Origin: Anaerolineae bacterium
Lineage (GTDB): Bacteria > Chloroflexota > Anaerolineae > UBA4142 > SHND01
Length of the DNA stretch: 48,739 nt
Assembly: GCA_020851635.1 (NCBI GenBank)
Contig: JADZCJ010000093.1
Location: 1 to 48,739, forward strand
Reading direction: 5' to 3'
Part shown: positions 17,324-24,382 of the stretch, in pieces
Position numbering within the stretch: the first letter of the stretch is position 1
Layout: every line of letters begins with the position of its first letter
Translations under genes and position numbers: made by a program
The notes under the pieces: generated by a model
What the model was told of the DNA's origin: nothing
Databases searched by the model: none
The model's input: only the letters and a program-made list of their open reading frames with translations

Positions 17324-18537
17324 TAATCTCTATTCTCCAGTCTTTTCTCGCTCAAATCTCCATTCGTGCGCGCGCTTTTTGCGGGCAGCACCTGCACCGT
17401 AATCTGCGGTCCCGGCTTGCCGTGCGCTCCGAACCAGCCCATGCCTTCGGCGGCGATATCCAGCTCGAGCAAATACGTCCCGGGCGCAGAGGGCGGCAGG
17501 ATGAAATTGGTGATGGTGATGTCTTCGCCCGGGGCAAGGTTGCGCGGCAGGATTTTACGGGGACCCATAAAGGTGTGCATGTTGGCGTGGCGATCGAGCC
17601 AATGATAGCTTGCCGAAACCAGGCGGGTGCCGGACCCCTGTTCGCCGTTCCACACTTCATGCGAACTGTTGCGGATGGTCACGCTGAATGGCGCGCGCTC
17701 GCCTACGCGCATTTCATCGGGCACCTGGTAATGCACATATTCGACGTTGTAAAAATCGGGCGTATCGGTGCGCTGGCGCTTGGTGAGGTCTTTGTAGAGA
17801 TTGGCGGCGTCGGTGGGCGTGCCGTCCGCCAACAGATTGCCCTTGATGATCAACAGCGCGCGGTCGCAGTGACGCTCGATGTCGCTCATTTGGTGCGAGA
17901 CGAGCAGCATGGTTGTGCCGCGCTCGCGGATTTCGGCGATGCGCTCGAAACATTTGCGCTGGAAATTCGAGTCGCCCACGGCGAGCACTTCGTCAATCAA
18001 CAGAATCTCGGACTCGATCACCGTCGCGATCGCAAAGCCGAGCCGCATGTGCATTCCAGACGAATAATGCTTGACCGGAGTGTCAATAAATTTTTCCAGC
18101 TCGCTGAACGCAATGATCTCGTCCAGATGCTTGAGAATTTCCGGGCGCGACAAACCCAGCAGTGCGGCGTTCAAAAAGATATTTTCGCGGCCCGTCAGTT
18201 CTTCGTGAAAACCCGCGCTCAATTCGATCAGGGCATTCAAACGCCCGTTCACGCGCACGTGACCCCGCGTCGGCTCGATCACGCGGGCGAGCAGTTTCAA
18301 CAGCGTGGACTTGCCCGCGCCGTTGGGACCGATCAGCCCCACCATCTCGCCCTGTTTGATTTCAAACGACAGATCGCGCAGCACCCAAAAATCTTCGGAC
18401 GCGGCGCGCGGTTTGTTGGAGAGCTCGGGCGTTTTGCCGCGCGACAGTTTCTGAACAAACAGGTCCTGAAAAGAGCGCGAGCGGTTGTGATGGATCACAT
18501 AGCGCTTGCTGACATTCTCAAATTGAATCGCTGACAT
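17323..18537 (-). CDS. Wzt/TagH-like ABC transporter ATPase with C-terminal sugar-recognition-like domain
   Basis: This is a 404-residue ATPase of the polysaccharide export type. Walker A GPNGAGKST is at 70-78, the signature is YSSGM rather than LSGGQ, as is common for the Wzt/TagH group, and Walker B is ILLIDEVLAVGD. After about residue 260 a separate beta-sandwich follows, with VTIRNSSHEVW, LVSASYHWLD and LPPSAPGTYLLELDIAAEGMGWFG. Comparable tails on Wzt proteins bind the finished glycan chain. The partner permease (Wzm/TagG type) is not adjacent and not elsewhere in the window, so it must be encoded elsewhere. ATG start at 18537. Confidence 0.85.
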   Translation of the reverse strand: MSAIQFENVSKRYVIHHNRSRSFQDLFVQKLSRGKTPELSNKPRAASEDFWVLRDLSFEIKQGEMVGLIGPNGAGKSTLLKLLARVIEPTRGHVRVNGRLNALIELSAGFHEELTGRENIFLNAALLGLSRPEILKHLDEIIAFSELEKFIDTPVKHYSSGMHMRLGFAIATVIESEILLIDEVLAVGDSNFQRKCFERIAEIRERGTTMLLVSHQMSDIERHCDRALLIIKGNLLADGTPTDAANLYKDLTKRQRTDTPDFYNVEYVHYQVPDEMRVGERAPFSVTIRNSSHEVWNGEQGSGTRLVSASYHWLDRHANMHTFMGPRKILPRNLAPGEDITITNFILPPSAPGTYLLELDIAAEGMGWFGAHGKPGPQITVQVLPAKSARTNGDLSEKRLENRD

Positions 18538-18560
18538 ATTGGCAAATTGAAAAAATCATT

Positions 18561-18640
18561 CCGGGCAACGGGATAGAAACGCGAATTTTGATGTATGGAA
18601 ATTCCTTTCGCAAAGATTCGCGGAAATTCGCGTTTCCCGG
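18561..18640. repeat. Long inverted repeat between the epimerase and ABC genes
   Basis: GAAACGCGAATTT (18576-18588) has an exact inverted partner at 18624-18636, and CCGGG/CCCGG (18561-18565, 18636-18640) extends it with an internal bulge. The 35-nt loop holds further near-repeats of TTCGCAAAGATTCGCGG. It fills most of the 116-bp gap 18538-18653. No gene is present there. It may be a mobile palindromic repeat or an RNA processing hairpin. Confidence 0.7.
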
Positions 18641-18653
18641 CGCGGGTCAATCG

Positions 18654-19634
18654 TCACTCTTTAGAGTAAACCATATCTCGCTGCCATTCATACTGGCGGC
18701 GCAAACCCTCTTCCAACCCTACGGTTGGTTCATAACGTAAATCGCGGCGGGCGCGGGAAATATCCGCCGCGCCATGACGATGGTCTCCCGCCGCGCGTTC
18801 CACATAGTCCAGCCGCGGCGGCGTGCCCGCGATTCCGCCCAGCGTCTCCAAAATGGCGTTCAAGGTGGCGCGCGAACCGCCGCCGATATTGTACACCCGT
18901 GGCGCGCCATCGGGCACATCCAGAGCGAGCAGGTTGGCGTTCACAATATCGTCCACATAGGTCATTTCGCGCGTTTGTTCCCCGTCGCCAAACACGCGAA
19001 TTGGATTTTGCCGCAAAAGCGCCGAGATAAAAATGTTCATCGCCATATCGGGACGCTGGCGCGGACCATAGACGCTGAAATAGCGGAGGGCGATGACGGG
19101 CAAGCCGTACTGTTTGGCATACAGCATACACAAGTGCTCTGCCGCCAGTTTCGTCACTCCGTAGGGCGAGATGGGACGCGGCAGGGCGTCTTCACCCGTC
19201 GGCAGGGTCTCGGCATCGCCATACACCGATGAGGACGAGGCAAAGACGAATTTTTGAATCTGCGAACGGTCGGGCAGATTCACCACGGCTTCGAGCAGCG
19301 CCTGAGTCGCCAGGATATTGCGCTCGACATACGGCTGGAAATCGCGTCCCCAGCTGGGCCGCACGCCCGCCTGCCCCGCCTGGTGAAAAATGACGCTCAC
19401 GTTGTGCCGCGTGAGCAGACCGTTCAGGTCGGCAGAGCGCAGGTCCGCCTCGACAAAAGTAAAACGCGAGTGTTCGAGGGCGGCGCGCAGGTTTCGCTCT
19501 TTAATTTCCCGCGCATAATAGTCGCTGAACGAGTCCAGACCGAGGACGGTATAATTTTCGCGGAAAAGACGTTCTGTGAGGTGCGAGCCGATGAAACCGG
19601 CAGCTCCGGTGACCAGCGCGGTAGGTTGAGACAT
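18654..19634 (-). CDS. NAD-dependent sugar epimerase, UDP-glucuronate 4-epimerase-like
   Basis: This 326-residue extended short-chain dehydrogenase has the Rossmann motif [11 protein letters not shown] (about 8-18) and catalytic YGVTK (Tyr and Lys), with the Ser/Thr site in FASSSSVYG. The segment LDSFSDYYAREIKERNL followed by HQAGQAGVRPSWGRDFQPYVERN is closest to the UDP-glucuronate 4-epimerase group, which makes UDP-galacturonate. UDP-glucose 4-epimerase or dTDP-glucose dehydratase activity cannot be excluded. I use ATG at 19634. A TTG 12 bp upstream is possible, and neither has a good ribosome-binding site. It is the promoter-proximal gene of the minus-strand glycan locus and may share its UDP-GlcA precursor with the UDP-xylose synthase at 27214. 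Confidence 0.85.
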   Translation of the reverse strand: MSQPTALVTGAAGFIGSHLTERLFRENYTVLGLDSFSDYYAREIKERNLRAALEHSRFTFVEADLRSADLNGLLTRHNVSVIFHQAGQAGVRPSWGRDFQPYVERNILATQALLEAVVNLPDRSQIQKFVFASSSSVYGDAETLPTGEDALPRPISPYGVTKLAAEHLCMLYAKQYGLPVIALRYFSVYGPRQRPDMAMNIFISALLRQNPIRVFGDGEQTREMTYVDDIVNANLLALDVPDGAPRVYNIGGGSRATLNAILETLGGIAGTPPRLDYVERAAGDHRHGAADISRARRDLRYEPTVGLEEGLRRQYEWQRDMVYSKE

Positions 19635-19688
19635 GGAAAATTGCAAACAAGACGTCCGTCACGCACGCGCGTGCCGCACAACACTGAT

Positions 19689-19694
19689 ATTATA
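19689..19694 (-). promoter_or_regulatory. Candidate -10 element for the epimerase/glycan operon
   Basis: On the minus strand this is a perfect TATAAT, about 55 bp before the epimerase start. The expected -35 region (about 19712-19718) is T-rich but only weakly like TTGACA. Confidence 0.45.
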
Positions 19695-19748
19695 GGGGAA
19701 AATGGGGAAAAGCTGAAAAAGGAACCAACGAGCATTTGTGAATTCTCA

Positions 19749-19777
19749 TTGACCCTCACACCTGCGGATGCTACAAT
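19749..19777 (+). promoter_or_regulatory. Sigma-70-type promoter of the toxin/antitoxin-like pair
   Basis: TTGACC (19749-19754), a 17-bp spacer and TACAAT (19772-19777) form a near-consensus promoter about 43 bp before the first gene's ATG. Transcription should begin near 19784. Confidence 0.7.
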
Positions 19778-19788
19778 GTACGCGTACA
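19777..19788. promoter_or_regulatory. Operator-like palindrome at the transcription start
   Basis: TGTACGCGTACA is a perfect 12-bp palindrome that shares its first base with the -10 element and covers the expected start site near 19784. A dimeric repressor bound here would block the promoter, as in autoregulated toxin-antitoxin operons. Binding is inferred from position and symmetry only. Confidence 0.5.
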
Positions 19789-19819
19789 ACGCCTCCACCG
19801 GGTTACTTGATCGGCGCAT

Positions 19820-20122
19820 ATGGAACAATTCGCCCTCTCTATCAATGGTGTCCCGATCCGCTTGACCGATGAGCGCTGGAATCACATTGCACAAGAACAT
19901 GGAGAACTTGGAGATCTCCAAAGAACGGTGTTGGAAACGGTCTCGAATCCGGAACGCATTTTGGACGGCGGACAGGGCGAATTGCTTGCAGTCAGCCAAA
20001 TCGAGCAAGGCAAATGGCTGATTGTTGTTTACCGGCAGGGATTGGCCGATGGATTCATCATCACCGCCTTTTTTACACGCCGTTACAGTTCTTTGCGACG
20101 GAGGAATCAAGTATGGCCATAG
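19820..20122 (+). CDS. Small BECR-fold-like protein, candidate toxin
   Basis: This is a 100-residue basic-tailed protein. The pattern LTDERWNHIAQEHGEL, then VLETVSNPERIL, then KWLIVVYRQ, then DGFIITAFFTRR resembles small proteins of the Barnase-EndoU-ColicinE5-RelE (BECR) class, in which His, Arg and Ser/Thr residues act on RNA. Here H22, H27, R72 and T82 (approximate numbering) are candidates. It is the first gene of a two-gene unit with a DUF2283 protein and overlaps it by 10 bp. ATG at 19820 has a poor ribosome-binding site, while the downstream gene has an excellent one. That fits lower toxin than antitoxin output. Toxicity is an inference. Confidence 0.6.
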   Translation: MEQFALSINGVPIRLTDERWNHIAQEHGELGDLQRTVLETVSNPERILDGGQGELLAVSQIEQGKWLIVVYRQGLADGFIITAFFTRRYSSLRRRNQVWP

Positions 20123-20343
20123 CATCACCAAGAGATTATATGAAACTGGTGCCCACCGTTCAGGCAACGCCACAGAATTCCGTTTGGCTGACGTATGATG
20201 CCGAAGCGGATGTGCTGTACGTCAACTTTGACAAGCCCGGCATTGCCACTGACAGCGACCTGACCGACGACGATGTCATTATCCGATATCAAGGCAGCGA
20301 TATTATCGGATATACTATTTTGCACGCGAGCAAGCGCAAGTAG
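20113..20343 (+). CDS. DUF2283 family protein, candidate antitoxin
   Basis: This is a 76-residue protein whose core is WLTYDAEADVLYVNFDKPG, then DDDVIIRYQGSDIIGYTILHASKRK, the DUF2283 pattern. ATG at 20113 follows GGAGGA at an 8-10 nt distance, a near-ideal ribosome-binding site lying inside the end of the previous gene. DUF2283 proteins are commonly paired with small BECR-like or DUF4258-like partners. The family's biochemical role is not well defined. Stronger initiation than the partner gene and the operator-like palindrome upstream suggest that it is the antidote and possibly the regulator. Confidence 0.7.
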   Translation: MAIASPRDYMKLVPTVQATPQNSVWLTYDAEADVLYVNFDKPGIATDSDLTDDDVIIRYQGSDIIGYTILHASKRK

Positions 20344-20386
20344 GTGAATCAAGAGCTGCTTCCAATTTTGCGCCCGTTTCCCCACA

Positions 20387-20395
20387 TGTTATAAT
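20387..20395 (+). promoter_or_regulatory. Extended -10 promoter upstream of secG
   Basis: TGTTATAAT is a perfect extended -10 (TG-N-TATAAT). Upstream, TTGCGC at 20368 is a weak -35 with a 16-bp spacer. A transcript starting near 20402 would include the hairpin at 20412-20440 in the secG leader. Confidence 0.6.
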
Positions 20396-20411
20396 CTTTT
20401 CCCGCCGATCC

Positions 20412-20440
20412 CCCCTCCGCCCGTTGGAGGGGATGTTTTT
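20412..20440 (+). terminator. Hairpin plus T-run in the secG leader (terminator or attenuator)
   Basis: CCCCTCC (20412-20418) pairs with GGAGGGG (20426-20432) across a 7-nt loop, and five T residues follow at 20436-20440. It could end transcripts from the DUF2283 gene. Because it lies downstream of the extended -10 promoter, it could also attenuate secG. Confidence 0.65.
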
Positions 20441-20477
20441 GCCCGTGCCGCTGCGTGCGGGGTCCAAAGGAATCTTT

Positions 20478-20708
20478 ATGGTCACAGTCATCAATATCGT
20501 TCAAATCATTGTCTCGGTCACTCTGATCGTCATCCTCCTCATCCAAATCAAGGGGGAGGGTCTTTCCGGAGCGTTTGGCAGTGACAGCCCCGTCGCGCAC
20601 CAGCGGCGCGGCTTGGAAGCCACGCTCTATAACATCACCATTGCCCTGGCGACGATCTTTATGCTGCTCTCGCTCGCCAGCGCGCTCGCGCCCCGCTTTC
20701 TCCAGTAA
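20478..20708 (+). CDS. secG: Preprotein translocase subunit SecG
   Basis: This 76-residue inner-membrane protein is the small helper subunit of the SecYEG channel. It has two hydrophobic helices (about 2-24 and 50-70) linked by the typical polar loop IKGEGLSGAFGSDSP, including the GLSGAFG signature. ATG at 20478 is preceded by AAAGG at good spacing. The frame is open further upstream but there it runs through the leader hairpin. Length and topology match the family. It is followed at 76 bp by the solute-binding protein gene, with an inverted repeat between them. Confidence 0.9.
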   Translation: MVTVINIVQIIVSVTLIVILLIQIKGEGLSGAFGSDSPVAHQRRGLEATLYNITIALATIFMLLSLASALAPRFLQ

Positions 20709-20712
20709 AAGC

Positions 20713-20769
20713 GCGTATCGTTGAACGTTTTCACGTTTCGCGTTTGACCCGTGACGTTTGACGATACGC
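20713..20769. repeat. Inverted repeat between secG and the solute-binding protein gene
   Basis: GCGTATCGT (20713-20721) has an exact inverted partner ACGATACGC (20761-20769). The pairing extends inward through AACGT with two mismatches. The loop is rich in CGTTT/GTTTGAC phrases. No T-run follows, so a simple terminator is unlikely. Confidence 0.6.
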
Positions 20770-20784
20770 CTTTCGCTCTTTTTC

Positions 20785-22467
20785 ATGGTCCACATCCGCT
20801 GGCAGGCGTTGATCGCCCTCCTCGGTATCATTTTTCTCGGCGCCCTTCTCGCATACTTTGCATTCGGTCTTTCCACAGTTGCCCAAGCTGATTACGGCGG
20901 CACTTATATCGAGGGTATTGCGGGCTCGCCCAATATCGTCAATCCCCTATTCAACCAATTCAACCCCGTTGACCGCGACCTTTCGGCGTTGATTTTTAAC
21001 GGTCTCACGCGCGCCGACGAACGCGGCGTCATCAAGCCCGACCTCGCGCGCAGCTGGGAGATCTCGCCCGACGGCTTGATCTATACCTTTACCCTCCGCA
21101 GTGACGTCACCTGGTCGGACGGCGTGCCGTTCAGTTCGGCGGACGTCATCTATACCATCCAGACCATTCAATCGTCGGACTATCCGGGTTTGACCGACAT
21201 TGCATCGCTCTGGCGCACGGTCGCCATCACGGCGGTGAATCCCGGCACCGTGCGGATGCAGCTGTCCCAGCCGTTCGCGCCTTTTCTTGATTACACCACC
21301 ATCGGGCTTTTGCCCGCACACTTGCTCCAGGATGTGAGCGCGGCAGATTTGCCCACGACCCGGTTTTCGCGCCAGCCCGTCGGCACGGGTCCGTTTATCC
21401 TGGACGAGCTGACGACCGATGGCGCGACGCTCACGCCAAACCCCCGTTACTTTGGACCACGCCCATATCTCGGCACGCTCCAATTTCATTTCTATCCCGA
21501 TCATGAATCGCTTTTGGCGGCGTTCGAGCGCGGCGAAATCGAAGGCATTTCGCAGGTGACGCCCGAATTGCTCGAACGCGCCCGCGGGCTGCAAAACGTC
21601 GAACTGACGAGCGCGCAGTTGGCGGGCATGACGCTCGTCTTGTTCAACACGAGCAAGCCACAGTTCGAGGACAAGCAGGTGCGGCAGGCGCTCTTGTATG
21701 GCATGGACCGCCAAAACATCATTGACACGATCTTGCAGGGACAGGGCATCCAGGGCGCAGGTTCCATTTTGCCCAATTCGTGGGCGTTTGACGATGCGAT
21801 CAAGAAATACCCCTATGACCCCGCCCGCGCGATCGAATTGTTGGAAGCGGCGGGCTGGCACGATCTCAACAACGACGGCGTGCGCGAAAAAGGGGAACAT
21901 CAACTCGCGTTCACGTTGTTGACCAACACCGACGCCCCGATCCGGACGCGCATTGCCGAACAACTGGCGGCGGACTGGGCAAAAATCGGCGCACAGGTGA
22001 ATGTCGAGTTGGTGCCTGTGCCCGTGCTCGTGCAGGATGTCCTGCGCCCGCGCGAGTTTGATGCCGTGCTCACCGCCATCACCGATTTGCCCGCCGACCC
22101 CGACCCCTACAACATCTGGCACAGTTCGCAAACACCCGACAAGTCCGACGCAGGACGCAATTACACCGGCTGGGAAAATCCAGACGCCGATGACCTGCTT
22201 CAGCAGGCGCGCGGCACCACCGACCTCGCCCAGCGCGCCGAACTCTATCGCCAGTTTCAACGCATATTCATGGAAGATGTTCCGGCAGCCATCCTGTATT
22301 ATCCCGTCTATACCTACGGCATTGACAAGCGTTTGCATGGCGTGCAGTTGGCTCCGATGCTTGACATGAGCGACCGCTTTCGCAACATCTCGCAGTGGTA
22401 TATCAATACGCGCCGCGTGATTCTGAGCGAAGCGCAAGCGCGTCCCGCGCCGACGCCCCTGCGCTGA
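20785..22467 (+). CDS. Family 5 extracellular solute-binding protein (peptide/nickel type)
   Basis: This 560-residue protein has an N-terminal hydrophobic anchor (about 7-28) without a lipobox Cys, then GGTYIEGIAGSPNIVNPLF, LARSWEISPDGLIYTFTLRSDVTWSDGVPFSSADV and QALLYGMDRQNIIDTILQGQG, all characteristic of SBP_bac_5 proteins that bind oligopeptides or other small ligands outside the membrane. I use ATG at 20785. TTG at 20758 is the alternative. No DppB/DppC-type permease or ATPase gene is near, so the transporter partners lie elsewhere or the protein acts as a sensor. The next gene starts 60 bp on and also encodes an exported protein. Confidence 0.9.
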   Translation: MVHIRWQALIALLGIIFLGALLAYFAFGLSTVAQADYGGTYIEGIAGSPNIVNPLFNQFNPVDRDLSALIFNGLTRADERGVIKPDLARSWEISPDGLIYTFTLRSDVTWSDGVPFSSADVIYTIQTIQSSDYPGLTDIASLWRTVAITAVNPGTVRMQLSQPFAPFLDYTTIGLLPAHLLQDVSAADLPTTRFSRQPVGTGPFILDELTTDGATLTPNPRYFGPRPYLGTLQFHFYPDHESLLAAFERGEIEGISQVTPELLERARGLQNVELTSAQLAGMTLVLFNTSKPQFEDKQVRQALLYGMDRQNIIDTILQGQGIQGAGSILPNSWAFDDAIKKYPYDPARAIELLEAAGWHDLNNDGVREKGEHQLAFTLLTNTDAPIRTRIAEQLAADWAKIGAQVNVELVPVPVLVQDVLRPREFDAVLTAITDLPADPDPYNIWHSSQTPDKSDAGRNYTGWENPDADDLLQQARGTTDLAQRAELYRQFQRIFMEDVPAAILYYPVYTYGIDKRLHGVQLAPMLDMSDRFRNISQWYINTRRVILSEAQARPAPTPLR

Positions 22468-22526
22468 GATTGGGACCGCCCACCCCTGCGCCGGGACAGG
22501 GAACGCTCATCGCAGCGTTCCCCTCT

Positions 22527-24344
22527 ATGCAAATATTTCGCCCCGTGTTAACGAGCTCAATCGCACGCATCCTTCACAACGGGTCCTCTTGCGCTGTTGT
22601 GTTTTTCTTGTCCCTTCTCGCGCTTGCGACGATCGGCTGTTCCTCCAACAAACGCGTCGTCGTGCTGGTGGATGGCGAGCGCCGCGTGATCGAAACCCGC
22701 GCGACCACAGTCGGCGATGTGCTCCGCCAGCAAAATATCGTGCTTGGCGACCAGGACCGCGTCGATCCGCCCGATTACACCCCCATCGAGCGCACCGCGA
22801 CGATTCAGGTCGTGCGCGTCACCGTCGAGACCGAAACCATGCGCGAGCCACTCCAATTCGAGCGCATCTATACGCGCCAGGAAAATTTGCCCGAAGGTCA
22901 GGTGCGGGTCGCGCGTTTTGGCGTGAACGGTCAGGCGGAAATGGATTATCAGGTGACTTTTGAAGATGGGCGTGAGGTCTCGCGGCGCGAGATCGCGCGT
23001 CGTGTTCTCCAAGAACCGGTCACCGAGCTCTTGCAAATTGGCACACAGGGGACCGTTGCGCCGGTCAATCTCGGCGGCACGCTGGCGTATCTCGGCAATG
23101 GGAATGCATGGCTCGTGCGCGGTTCCACTGCCGACCGCCGTCCGTTGACGACCGAAGGTGATTTGGACGGGCGTGTGTTTGACCTGTCGCCGGACGGCAA
23201 ATACTTGATGTTTTCGCGCGCGTCGGCGGACGGGCTGAATACCCTTTGGGTGATTGATACCGTGCCGTTCAGCGCCGAAGCGCGGCGTCTGCCGATTGAA
23301 AATGCGTTGTATGCCCAGTGGGCGCCCGACGGTTCGGCGCAGGTGGGTTATACCACCGCCGAACGCACACCGGGCGCGCCCGGTTGGAAGGCATACAATG
23401 ACCTGATCGTGGCGACGCTGTACGGCATCACCGAAACTCTTCAGGTCACGGACACAAATATCCAGACGCAGACCGTGACGATCTATCCGACACCGCGTCC
23501 CAGCGATACGCCCCCGCCGCTCTTGATAGACCCCAATGCGCCGCCCCCCCCGCCGCTCCCGACCTACACCCCGCGTCCTCCCGCCAGACCGTTTACGCGC
23601 ACTGTCTATATTACCGATACACTGATGACGACACTCTCGCAAACGGCCAGGGGTCCCATCACGGCGACAACCAACGTCATTATTCCGCGCAGCGCGCCCG
23701 CGCCATACAGCTGGTGGGGCTGGAATCTCGCATGGTCCCCCGATGCGACGACGTTTGCATATGCGCTGGCGAACCAGGTGGGGTTGGTCGCGCCCGGCGC
23801 AGGCGAACGCCATCCCATCAGCCATTTTGCCTATTACAATACGCGCGCGGATTGGGTGTGGGTTCCGCAGCTTGCCTGGTCCCCCGACAGTCAATTTGTC
23901 GCCGCAACCATTCATGCGCCGCCGAACGGCGCCGAACGCAGTCAGGATGCGACGGGCTTTGATTTGTGGCTGCTGGCGCGCGAGGGCGAGCTCTCGATGC
24001 CGCTGGCGCGCAACACGGGCATGTGGGCGTTCCCCGCCTGGTCCCCGCGCGACGCGCGCGGCGAGAGCAAGCTCGCCTTTGGCGTCGCGCAGAATCAAGC
24101 CAACAGCGAACGCTCGCTCTATTCGCTGTATATCATGGACCGCGACGGCAGCAACCGCGAACGGATTTATCCGCAATCGGAAAACGCGCTAGAGGGGGTC
24201 AAAGTGGCTCAGCTTACGTGGTCGCCCGACGCCGGGCAATTGATTGCGCTGCGCGACAATGACTTGTGGCTCTATGATCTCGCCTCCGGGACGTGGACGC
24301 CTTTGACCGCAAATGGGAATTCAAGATTGGCGCGGTGGCGGTAG
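22527..24344 (+). CDS. Lipoprotein with DUF348-like and G5 domains and a WD40-type beta-propeller
   Basis: This 605-residue exported protein has a lipobox LATIGC, with Cys38 as the lipid-modified residue. Residues about 42-100 (VVVLVDGERRVIETRATTVGDVLRQQ, then DQDRVDPP) match the ubiquitin-like DUF348 repeat. About 105-190 matches a G5 domain. The remainder is a TolB/WD40-like propeller with recurring LSPDG, AWSPD and TWSPD blades, interrupted near 330-380 by a Pro-rich linker. DUF348-G5 usually occurs in cell-wall proteins such as RpfB/YabE types ahead of a lytic domain. Here a propeller replaces the enzyme. I chose ATG at 22527, where a signal peptide follows directly. The TAG stop lies inside a palindromic repeat copy. 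It may be a cell-surface binding scaffold. Confidence 0.8.
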   Translation: MQIFRPVLTSSIARILHNGSSCAVVFFLSLLALATIGCSSNKRVVVLVDGERRVIETRATTVGDVLRQQNIVLGDQDRVDPPDYTPIERTATIQVVRVTVETETMREPLQFERIYTRQENLPEGQVRVARFGVNGQAEMDYQVTFEDGREVSRREIARRVLQEPVTELLQIGTQGTVAPVNLGGTLAYLGNGNAWLVRGSTADRRPLTTEGDLDGRVFDLSPDGKYLMFSRASADGLNTLWVIDTVPFSAEARRLPIENALYAQWAPDGSAQVGYTTAERTPGAPGWKAYNDLIVATLYGITETLQVTDTNIQTQTVTIYPTPRPSDTPPPLLIDPNAPPPPPLPTYTPRPPARPFTRTVYITDTLMTTLSQTARGPITATTNVIIPRSAPAPYSWWGWNLAWSPDATTFAYALANQVGLVAPGAGERHPISHFAYYNTRADWVWVPQLAWSPDSQFVAATIHAPPNGAERSQDATGFDLWLLAREGELSMPLARNTGMWAFPAWSPRDARGESKLAFGVAQNQANSERSLYSLYIMDRDGSNRERIYPQSENALEGVKVAQLTWSPDAGQLIALRDNDLWLYDLASGTWTPLTANGNSRLARWR

Positions 24345-24363
24345 CGGCGTTCCATTGAACGCG
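24341..24363. repeat. Degenerate copy of the palindromic repeat
   Basis: GTAGCGGCGTTCCATTGAACGC matches the 3401-3430 family at most positions. The repeat supplies the TAG stop (24342-24344) of the lipoprotein gene. Confidence 0.55.
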
Positions 24364-24382
24364 TTGCAACAATAACGATCTG

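Noticed and set aside
17170-18534. 454-codon open frame opposite the Wzt-like ATPase
   Set aside because: The opposite strand has Walker A, signature and Walker B motifs. This frame has none and only mirrors codon bias.
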